From contig JAGLNZ010000605.1 of the NCBI GenBank assembly GCA_023139225.1, forward strand, positions 1 to 9,390: a stretch of 9,390 nucleotides of DNA, read 5' to 3'. The notes under the pieces are model-generated. The model searched no databases. It had not been told where the DNA came from and was given only the letters and a program-made list of their open reading frames with translations. Positions 1 through 6,244 of the stretch are shown here, in pieces. A program made the position numbers and the translations under genes. Each line of letters opens with the position of its first letter. Position 1 is the stretch's first letter. Source of the stretch: Desulfobacula sp. (GTDB taxonomy: Bacteria > Desulfobacterota > Desulfobacteria > Desulfobacterales > Desulfobacteraceae).

Positions 1-540
1 GGCAGGATTTTAGACCTTGCCTGCGGCCATGGCCTTTTGGCGCATATCATGCTTATCCTTGATGACAGTTCAAGCACTGCCATGGCCGTGGATAAGCAAA
101 TCCCCTTAAATGCCAAAAAATTATCCAAGGCATTGATTGAATCCTGGCCAAGGCTGAAAAACAGAATTATTTACAAAGAAATGGATGTCCGGGAAATCAC
201 GGTATTTCCGGATGATATCGTGGTATCTGCTCATGCCTGCGGATCTTTAACCGACCTGATCATGGACAAGGCCATTGAAGTTCATGCCAGGGTGGCGGTT
301 CTGCCCTGCTGTCATAATGTAAAAGTTTCTTCCACAGCCGGCCTGGAAGGCTGGATGGATAAACCCCTTGCAGTGGATACAGCAAGGGCTGTAAGGCTTA
401 GATCAAAGGGATACCAGATTGTGACCCAGAAAATTCCTGAAACTATCACCCCTAAAAACAGGCTGCTCATGGGGGAATATTTAAAAAAGCAAATAACTGA
501 ATCAAAGGAGAGTAATAGTGCCGTCATCTTTGGAGCTTGA
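1..540 (+). CDS. SAM-dependent methyltransferase, Methyltransf_32-like (5' end outside window)
   Basis: The frame is open from base 1, so the gene begins upstream; 179 residues are visible. They start in the SAM-binding motif I (ILDLACGHG, visible residues 3-11), followed by an acidic motif II strand (MAVDK) and later HACGSLTD (about 78-85) and VLPCCHN (about 100-106). The HACG..TD plus PCCHN pair is what I associate with the Methyltransf_32 family (PF13679; METTL25 and GSTCD relatives), cytosolic Rossmann-fold methyltransferases. The substrate cannot be told. The TTG at 37 is not the start, because it would cut off motif I. The 3' end overlaps the start of the following DsbA-like gene by 23 bp, so the two are cotranscribed and probably translationally coupled. 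The family call is fairly sure; the function is open. Confidence 0.8.
   Translation, partial: GRILDLACGHGLLAHIMLILDDSSSTAMAVDKQIPLNAKKLSKALIESWPRLKNRIIYKEMDVREITVFPDDIVVSAHACGSLTDLIMDKAIEVHARVAVLPCCHNVKVSSTAGLEGWMDKPLAVDTARAVRLRSKGYQIVTQKIPETITPKNRLLMGEYLKKQITESKESNSAVIFGA
504..510 (+). promoter_or_regulatory. Shine-Dalgarno fixing the GTG start of the DsbA-like selenoprotein
   Basis: AAAGGAG lies 7 nt before GTG 518, inside the 3' end of the methyltransferase gene. No comparable site stands before the later in-frame candidates GTG 716 and ATG 725. This supports a start upstream of the in-frame TGA and translation through it. Confidence 0.75.
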
Positions 541-1141
541 AGTTTTCTCAGACTATGTTTGACCCTGGTGTTATTTCATTACCGGGCGTATTGAAAAACT
601 TGAAAAAGAATATGATATTCGTATTAAATGGCGGGCGTTTCCCCTTCATCCGGATACCCCGGAAAAGGGCCGTACCCTGGAAGAATTATTTAAAAAAAAG
701 GGGGTATCGGTTAATGTGGATAAAATGATGAAGCAGTTGAAAGCCACAGCAGCAAAGTTTGGGCTTGCCCTGGGTGATAGAAAGATGACCTATAACAGCC
801 GTCTTGCCCAGGAGGTCGGCCTGTGGGCCCAGACAAAAGGCCATGGCCATAAGTTTCACATCCAGGTATTTAAAGCCTATTTTGTCCAAGGCCTGAATAT
901 TGCTCAAAAAGAAGTTCTGTTAAACCTGATAGAGCAATCCGGCCTTGATCCCAGGGAAGGTAAGATGGTTATTGAAACGCGCGAATTTTCCAATGCCGTG
1001 GATTCGGACTGGGAGCTTTCAAAACAAAAGGGTGTCACAGCAGTTCCAAGCTTTTTTATGGGGATTGACAGGCTTGTGGGTGCGCAGCCCTATGAAAGTC
1101 TTGAACGGCTGATTGATAAATATATTGAAAAAGTTTTTTAA
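518..1141 (+). CDS. DsbA/FrnE-family thiol oxidoreductase, probable selenoprotein (TGA 560-562 read as Sec)
   Basis: Read from GTG 518 with TGA 560-562 as selenocysteine, the frame gives 207 residues, about the usual FrnE length. It opens with strand LEVFSDYV, then the active site U15-P-W-C18; FrnE proteins have CPWC here, so the TGA replaces exactly the nucleophilic Cys. Further family features follow: WRAFPLHPD (about 39-47), KAYFVQGLNI, and the cis-Pro loop GVTAVP (172-177), then a GAQPYE segment near the C terminus. There is no signal peptide, so a cytosolic disulfide or GST-kappa-like redox role is likely; the substrate is unknown. The gene overlaps the methyltransferase by 23 bp behind a strong SD. 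No other stop or frame break occurs. Starting at GTG 716 would lose the active site. The alternative is a nonsense mutation or sequencing error, which is less likely given the exact position and the hairpin after the TGA. Confidence 0.82.
570..599 (+). promoter_or_regulatory. candidate bacterial SECIS hairpin
   Basis: Just 3' of the in-frame TGA the RNA can fold as GUU, bulged A573, UUUCA, U-U mismatch, UAC, loop CGGGC (583-587), GUA, UGAAA, AAC. That is 11 pairs. The loop begins 20 nt after the TGA and has G at its second position. As I recall the bacterial SECIS model (loop roughly 16-37 nt after UGA, G in the first two loop bases), it fits. A competing hairpin at 563-586 (CCC-U-GGU with ACC-GGG) starts too close to the TGA. 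Folding was done by eye only. Confidence 0.5.
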
Positions 1142-1179
1142 CCGGCAATATGAGTGTCTTCTCTACTTAGATATTTTTT

Positions 1180-1539
1180 TTAAGTAAACCGGTTGATCAA
1201 ATCCAGCATTTCTTTCATTAAATAGGGTTTTTGTAAAACAGCATCAAAATCGCTTTGGTCAAGGAGCCATGGCGTTCCGGACATTCCGATAATCGGCGTT
1301 GATTTTTTAATTTTATTGCGCAGATAATCAAAAATATGGTGGCCTGAAATCCCAGGCATTTTTATATCCGTAAGAATTAAACTGTATTCATTATTTTCTA
1401 TTTTCCGGATACCTTCTTCACCATTAGAAGCTGTGTCTACAGCGTAGCCATTTCTTGACAGGCTTTTTTTTAATAGCTCCAGAATAGAATTTTCATCATC
1501 TATTACAAGAATTGGATTTGCTGTTGAGTGAGTTTTCAT
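1180..1539 (-). CDS. stand-alone response regulator receiver protein
   Basis: A 119-residue single receiver (REC) domain. The acidic pocket is D14-D15-E16, the phosphoacceptor D58 lies in LTDIKMPG, the switch residue is S87 (GMSG) and K104-P105 closes the site, so all phosphorylation residues are present. There is no output domain, so it would act by protein-protein contact or as a phosphorelay intermediate. ATG 1539 has AGGA 6 nt upstream. The gene lies 95 bp downstream of a damaged PAS-LuxR gene on the same strand and converges on the DsbA-like gene with a 38-bp gap. No cognate kinase adjoins it. The 1540-1634 gap holds an A/T-rich stretch and a short inverted repeat (1617-1633), not a convincing terminator. 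Confidence 0.85.
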   Translation of the reverse strand: MKTHSTANPILVIDDENSILELLKKSLSRNGYAVDTASNGEEGIRKIENNEYSLILTDIKMPGISGHHIFDYLRNKIKKSTPIIGMSGTPWLLDQSDFDAVLQKPYLMKEMLDLINRFT

Positions 1540-1634
1540 TATTGATCCTGTGCTTTCTTACCCTGACTTGTGTTACAGGTCAATAAATTTAAAAGCCAAA
1601 AAATATCCGGTAATTTACCAGGTAAAAACTGGTA

Positions 1635-2370
1635 TTAATCAAGGGATAGCAGATAGGTTCTCAGATTTATTTTTTTATTTTTCAACCCAAGCTTTTGTCT
1701 GATATTCTCCCGGTGTGAGGATGTCGCCCGTATTGATTTGTTGAGGATTTGTGTTATTTCTTTATTCGTTTTCCCATCTTTAACAAGACCGGCCACCTGA
1801 ATTTCCGTAGGAGTAAGGCCCATCATTGGATCTGATAGTTTTTTTGAAAAAGGGGTGGTCATTTCCTTAATACTGGATTCCAGGATATCCAGTATGTCTT
1901 TTTGCTCGTTCTTTGTCAGACTGTTTTTCAGTTGATTCAGCAGGGGCTGTATAAGCGATTTGAAATTGGCATAAATATTTGCACCGATTTGATTTTTATC
2001 CTCTTCCCTTTTTTTCAACAATACCTTTAAGGCTGTATTTACATCTTCAAGAGAAGAAGTCCTTTTTTTTATCCTTTCTTCAAGCGTTTCATTTAATCCA
2101 TTCAGCTTTTTTTCGATTTCTTTGGCTGCTGTCACATCACGGGCAGATCCAACTGTACCGATCATTTTCCCTGTTTCATCAATAAACGGTGCTTTATGCA
2201 CGTCAAGAAAAAGGTATTTACCCTTAATATTTCCAAATTCATCAAACTGCTGCGGCATTCCTTTCCTCATTCTCCCGCAGCACCTCCTCTGCCTGTTTAC
2301 GATTGAGTTCGATCTGCTCTAACACCTGAACTCGATTTGCCAATTCTTTATAAGTGGGTTTTTGAGCCAT
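1635..2370 (-). pseudogene. PAS-LuxR transcriptional regulator with internal deletion and frame break
   Basis: ATG 2370, with GGAGG (2378-2382) 7 nt upstream, starts a 42-residue frame (MAQKPTYKEL..RKQAEEVLRENEER) ending at a TGA (2242-2244). This is the usual N-terminal coiled coil of Desulfobacteraceae PAS-LuxR regulators. The rest lies in another frame, open from ATG 2270 to 1635. It holds only the second half of a PAS domain (GKYLFLDVHKAPFIDETGKMIG..ARDVT), a coiled coil (about 55-95 of the 211-residue piece) and a C-terminal LuxR/GerE helix-turn-helix (LTPTEIQVAGLVKDGKTNKEI..HRENIRQKLGLKNKK). The first half of the PAS is missing, so a non-multiple-of-three deletion near 2265-2275 is the simplest explanation. 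The 211-aa piece could still be made by reinitiation at ATG 2270 and might act as a ligand-blind DNA-binding protein. Confidence 0.7.
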
Positions 2371-2392
2371 TGTAAGACCTCCACGTCTTAAG

Positions 2393-2508
2393 ACTAAAAA
2401 TTTTCATTACAGCATGTTTGCGTTTCACAGTTCAGGGCGATAATAGAAATTTTTCATCACATATGAGATTTTTAGTATTGTTCAATATATAATATACTGT
2501 GATACTAA
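2393..2508. repeat. inverted repeats in the A/T-rich divergent intergenic region
   Basis: The 2371-2694 gap between the PAS-LuxR gene and the small membrane protein has no gene. It holds a 9-bp perfect inverted repeat, ACTAAAAAT (2393-2401) with ATTTTTAGT (2468-2476), and overlapping it a 7-bp pair TTAGTAT (2472-2478) with ATACTAA (2502-2508) around a TATA-rich centre. The ACTAA core therefore appears three times in alternating orientation. It could be an operator, but A/T-rich DNA gives such pairs by chance. A weak + strand promoter candidate is TTGATT (2599-2604), 17 nt, GTATCT. Confidence 0.35.
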
Positions 2509-2694
2509 GTAAATTGATTTTCAGGCAGATCTCACAATTTTGCAATATCTAAATAATAAACCCGGAATTTTTTCATAGGATTGCCCTGAATAAACCCCTT
2601 GATTTAATCTCTTTTTTTAGTGTATCTTCTAAAGAAACATGGATTTTTTTCTCATTGATCAAAACAGAAGTCAAATAAATAAAGGGATGATTTG

Positions 2695-2946
2695 ATGCTT
2701 GCCAACAGATCAATAACCGGACGATATATCGGGCTTTTCCTGGTGGGTTGTTTTCTGTTTTGTTATCCTGTGTTGATTATATTCAATCTGCCGCATCGTT
2801 TGTTTGGAATTCCTTTGTTTTTTTTCTATTTATTCGCAGTTTGGTTTGTATTGATTGTGCTTATTATTTTTTGTACGAAAATTCCGGATACGTCCCACCC
2901 GCCAGGAGTAAATACTGTCGGGAATAACAAGAAGGAATCAGGCTGA
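2695..2946 (+). CDS. small two-helix inner-membrane protein, DUF3311-like
   Basis: An 83-residue protein with two hydrophobic helices (about 11-30 and 37-60) joined by a short NLPHRLFGIP turn, and a polar Lys-rich tail. ATG 2695 is chosen over TTG 2692 because AAAGGG (2681-2686) stands 8 nt before it. Small two-helix proteins (DUF3311, DUF997/YhdT, DUF4212) commonly precede SLC5 sodium/solute symporter genes, and the P..FG.P-FY-W pattern here resembles DUF3311. The next gene, 55 bp downstream, is an SLC5 transporter-kinase, so this is likely its small partner in the membrane. The gene is real by its SD, hydrophobic pattern and context; the family name is tentative. Confidence 0.7.
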   Translation: MLANRSITGRYIGLFLVGCFLFCYPVLIIFNLPHRLFGIPLFFFYLFAVWFVLIVLIIFCTKIPDTSHPPGVNTVGNNKKESG

Positions 2947-3001
2947 GTTCAAGATTACCTGCCTGATTACTTTAAAAAATTTATATTAGTTCGGGTCGAC
3001 T

Positions 3002-5824
3002 ATGTTAGAACAAAAAATCATCATTTTTGTTTCTTTCGGATATATGGGACTCTTGTTTGCCATTGCCTTTTGGGGGGACAAACGGGCCCAAGCCGGTAAG
3101 AGCATTATCAGCAACCCCTATATTTATGCTTTGTCTCTGGCCGTCTATTGCACAGCCTGGACCTTTTACGGAAGCGTGGGAGCAGCCAGCAGATCAGGGA
3201 TCACAGGATTTTTAAACATCTATTTGGGCCCCACTCTCATGATGATTCTGGGGTGGCCGGTACTCAGAAAAATTATCCGTATCAGCAAAGTCAACCGGAT
3301 TACCTCCATTGCCGATTTCATTGCCTCCCGGTACGGGAAAAGCGCGACCATTGCCGGTGTTGTTACGATTATCGCTGTCCTTGGCATTGTGCCATACATG
3401 TCTGTTCAGATTAAAGCCATATCAACATCTTTTCAACTGATCAGTCAATATCCGGATGTATACATGGCCAAAACAACCGTTGTCAGCCTGCCGGCCACCA
3501 AAGACACGGCATTTTTTGTGGCCATGCTGCTGGCATTATTTGCTGTAATTTTCGGAACCCGTCATCTGGAAACTACTGAACGCCATGAAGGTCTGGTGGC
3601 AGCCATTGCCTTTGAATCCGGTGTAAAACTGATTGCCATCATCTCTGTGGGATTGTTTATCACCTATGGACTTTATTCGGGATTCGGGGATTTGTTTGCC
3701 CGGGCAAGCCTTGTTCCCCAGATAAAACAGCTTTTTGTTATGGAAGTGAATGCATCCACATTCACAGGATGGTATAATGCCCTGTTCCTGGCGATGGTGG
3801 CCATATTTCTGCTTCCCCGCCAGTTCCAGATGATTGTGGTTGAGAATGTAGATGAAAATCATTTAAAAAAGGCTGTCTGGCTTTTCCCCTTATATCTTCT
3901 GGCCATTAACATTTTTGTCATCCCCATTGCCTTTGGCGGCATGCTGCATTTTTTTGAACAATGCCTTTCAGATCCCGGCTGCAGAGAGATTTTACCTGAA
4001 ACATTCGACGGTATTCTGAAGTTTGAAAAAGGACAGATAGATGCTGACTATTTTGCCCTGACGCTTTTAATGGCAGAAAAGCAACAGGGACTTGCACTAT
4101 TTGCCTTTATCGGTGGGATGTCTGCCGCCACAGGAATGGTGATTGTCGAAACCATTGCTTTATCAACCATGGTATGCAATGACCTGGTCATGCCCGTACT
4201 GCTTCGTCTTTCCTTTTTAAGATTAGAGCAAAAGAGTGATTTAACCAGGCTGTTATTGATTATCCGGAGAGTAAGCATATTGCTCATCGTGCTTTTAGGG
4301 TATCTTTATTTTCATTATGTGGTTGGATATTATTCCCTGGTTTCCATAGGTATGATTTCCTTTGCAGCAGTTGCCCAGTTCTGTCCGGCCGTGATCGGGG
4401 GAATATTCTGGAAAGGCGCGACAAGGAGTGGTGCGCTTTGGGGATTGGTGGCAGGATTTTTTACCTGGGCATATACCCTGGTGCTGCCTTCACTTGCCCA
4501 GGCAGGCTTCCTGTCCCGGGATCTGCTGGTCAGGGGGCCTTTGGGTATTGAGCTTTTAAGCCCCCTGCACCTGTTTGGACTGGATATTCATCTTTTAGGG
4601 TTTGACCAGTATACCCATGCAGTTTTTTGGAGTATCTTTGTAAACCTTGCATTATTTATCGGTGTTTCCCTTTTTTCAAAGCAAAACGAGACAGAGCAGA
4701 AACAGGCAACACTTTTTGTGGATGTGTTCACGCATTCCGTTGAATCGGAAAAATCGTCTTTCTGGCGCGCCACGGCAGCGGTTGTGGATTTAAGAACGCT
4801 TCTTGAAAGATTTTTAGGAAAAAGTCGAACCGATGATGCCCTTGAGTATTATGCACGGGAGCATCATCTTAATTGGGAGAAGGATCTTATTGCAGATGCA
4901 GGCCTGGTTAGTTACGCTGAAAAAATGCTTGCAGGTGCTATAGGGTCTGCATCGGCCCTTGTGATGGTAAGGTCTGTTGTAGAAGAAGAGCCTTTAGGCA
5001 TGGATGAGATTATGCACATCCTGGACGAGAGCCAGCAGATGATTATCTACAGCAGGGAACTTGAAAAGGCAACCAAAGATCTTGAGGCCGCCAACGAACG
5101 ATTACAAGAGCTTGACCGGCTGAAAAACGAATTTATTTCAACGGTAACCCATGAACTTCGAACCCCCTTAACTTCGGTCAGGGCATTAGCTGAAATTGTT
5201 CAAAAAAATCCTGACCTTGATGCCAAAAAACACCATCAATTCGTTGGTATCATCATCAAGGAGAGCGAAAGGCTGTCCAGATTAATTAATGATGTCCTTG
5301 ATTTTCAAAAGATTGAATCCGGTCAGATTCAGTGGCAGATGACCCGGCTTGATTTTAGGGAAGTTATTGAAGATTCTATTTTTTCAACCGGCCAGTTGAT
5401 TAAAGAAAAAAATATTGATTTAATACTTGATATATCAAATCAGAATTATTTTGTATCAGGAGATAAAGATCGCCTGATACAGGTAATGGTGAATTTGATT
5501 TCCAATGCCGTAAAATTTTGTGATTCCGAGTATGGCAAAATTCAGGTCGGGATGCATATAGAGACTATAAAAACAGATAATAATGTAAATCATTATTTAA
5601 AAGTATTGGTTAAAGATAATGGTATTGGCATTGGCAAAGATGACCAGGAGATTGTTTTTCAAGAATTTCGTCAGGTCATTTCCGGAACAAAGGGAAGACC
5701 CGCCGGAACAGGCATTGGATTGACAATTACCAAGCATATTATTGATTCCCACGGCGGCAGAATATGGGTGGACAGTGATTTGGACAAAGGCGCAACTTTC
5801 TTTTTCACACTGCCTTTGTTATAA
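3002..5824 (+). CDS. CbrA-like sensor: SLC5 sodium/solute symporter fused to STAC and histidine kinase
   Basis: A 940-residue membrane protein. Residues about 1-560 form a PutP/SLC5-type symporter with about 13 helices, including the TM8 region AATGMVIVETIALSTMVCNDL. A STAC domain (about 585-690, DLRTLLERFLG..) leads through a coiled coil (SRELEKATKDLEAANERLQ) into HisKA with phospho-acceptor H717 in VTHELRTPL. HATPase_c follows, with N-box N835, G1 box D872-NGIGIG and G2 box G902-TGIGL. All kinase residues are present. The order matches CbrA, the sensor that controls carbon and nitrogen use in pseudomonads, but there is no PAS between STAC and HisKA. It should couple transport of, or binding to, an unknown solute to phosphorylation, most simply of the receiver protein 36 bp downstream. 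The SD before ATG 3002 is weak, so coupling to the small upstream membrane protein is possible. Confidence 0.93.
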   Translation: MLEQKIIIFVSFGYMGLLFAIAFWGDKRAQAGKSIISNPYIYALSLAVYCTAWTFYGSVGAASRSGITGFLNIYLGPTLMMILGWPVLRKIIRISKVNRITSIADFIASRYGKSATIAGVVTIIAVLGIVPYMSVQIKAISTSFQLISQYPDVYMAKTTVVSLPATKDTAFFVAMLLALFAVIFGTRHLETTERHEGLVAAIAFESGVKLIAIISVGLFITYGLYSGFGDLFARASLVPQIKQLFVMEVNASTFTGWYNALFLAMVAIFLLPRQFQMIVVENVDENHLKKAVWLFPLYLLAINIFVIPIAFGGMLHFFEQCLSDPGCREILPETFDGILKFEKGQIDADYFALTLLMAEKQQGLALFAFIGGMSAATGMVIVETIALSTMVCNDLVMPVLLRLSFLRLEQKSDLTRLLLIIRRVSILLIVLLGYLYFHYVVGYYSLVSIGMISFAAVAQFCPAVIGGIFWKGATRSGALWGLVAGFFTWAYTLVLPSLAQAGFLSRDLLVRGPLGIELLSPLHLFGLDIHLLGFDQYTHAVFWSIFVNLALFIGVSLFSKQNETEQKQATLFVDVFTHSVESEKSSFWRATAAVVDLRTLLERFLGKSRTDDALEYYAREHHLNWEKDLIADAGLVSYAEKMLAGAIGSASALVMVRSVVEEEPLGMDEIMHILDESQQMIIYSRELEKATKDLEAANERLQELDRLKNEFISTVTHELRTPLTSVRALAEIVQKNPDLDAKKHHQFVGIIIKESERLSRLINDVLDFQKIESGQIQWQMTRLDFREVIEDSIFSTGQLIKEKNIDLILDISNQNYFVSGDKDRLIQVMVNLISNAVKFCDSEYGKIQVGMHIETIKTDNNVNHYLKVLVKDNGIGIGKDDQEIVFQEFRQVISGTKGRPAGTGIGLTITKHIIDSHGGRIWVDSDLDKGATFFFTLPLL

Positions 5825-5860
5825 TAGCCCTTATTCTGACTGTAAGAAAAAGGAGGCAAA

Positions 5861-6235
5861 ATGAAGAAGAAAATATTGATCGTTGACGACGAACCCAATA
5901 TTATCGTGCCTTTAGAGTTTTTGATGAAGCAGAATAACTATGATGTCCGGACTGCTCAAACCGGAGAAAAGGCTATGGATCTGATATCGAGCTGGAAGCC
6001 TGATCTGATTTTGCTGGATATTATGCTGCCGGGTATGGATGGATATGAGGTGTGCCAGAAAATCAGGCAGGAAAAAAAATTCAATCAAACCAGAATCGTT
6101 TTTTTATCTGCCATGGCCCGCTCCATTGATATTGCAAAAGGCATGGGGCTTGCGGCTGATGACTATATCACCAAACCCTTTGCCACAGACTATGTTGTCA
6201 GCAAAATTAAAGAATTGCTGGCAGAAAATGAATAA
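5861..6235 (+). CDS. CheY-like single-domain response regulator
   Basis: A 124-residue receiver domain: acidic pocket D9-D10-E11, phosphoacceptor D53 (LLDIMLPGMDGYEV), switch S83 (FLSA) and K105-P106. The tail after the last helix is only a few residues, so there is no DNA-binding or enzymatic output. An AGGAGG SD (5851-5856) precedes ATG 5861. It sits 36 bp after the SLC5 sensor kinase in the same direction and is the obvious phosphotransfer partner. CbrB, the usual partner of CbrA, is a sigma54 activator, so this system differs. It ends 9 bp from the convergent DUF294 gene. Confidence 0.92.
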   Translation: MKKKILIVDDEPNIIVPLEFLMKQNNYDVRTAQTGEKAMDLISSWKPDLILLDIMLPGMDGYEVCQKIRQEKKFNQTRIVFLSAMARSIDIAKGMGLAADDYITKPFATDYVVSKIKELLAENE

Positions 6236-6244
6236 TTATTTTTT

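Noticed and set aside
537..728. 63-codon + strand frame overlapping the DsbA-like gene
   Set aside because: Its translation has no family resemblance, while the alternative frame through the TGA gives a clear FrnE N terminus.
1141..1193. Inverted repeats ACCGG/CCGGT and TACTTA/TAAGTA between convergent genes as a bidirectional terminator
   Set aside because: The T-run lies in the loop instead of after a stem and the stems are short; not a credible intrinsic terminator.
1617..1633. ACCAG/CTGGT hairpin just past the PAS-LuxR stop
   Set aside because: Only five pairs, and no U-run follows directly on the minus strand.
2242..2244. TGA ending the PAS-LuxR N-terminal frame as a second selenocysteine codon
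   Set aside because: The sequence after it in that frame is not PAS-like; the family continues in another frame, so this is a frame break.
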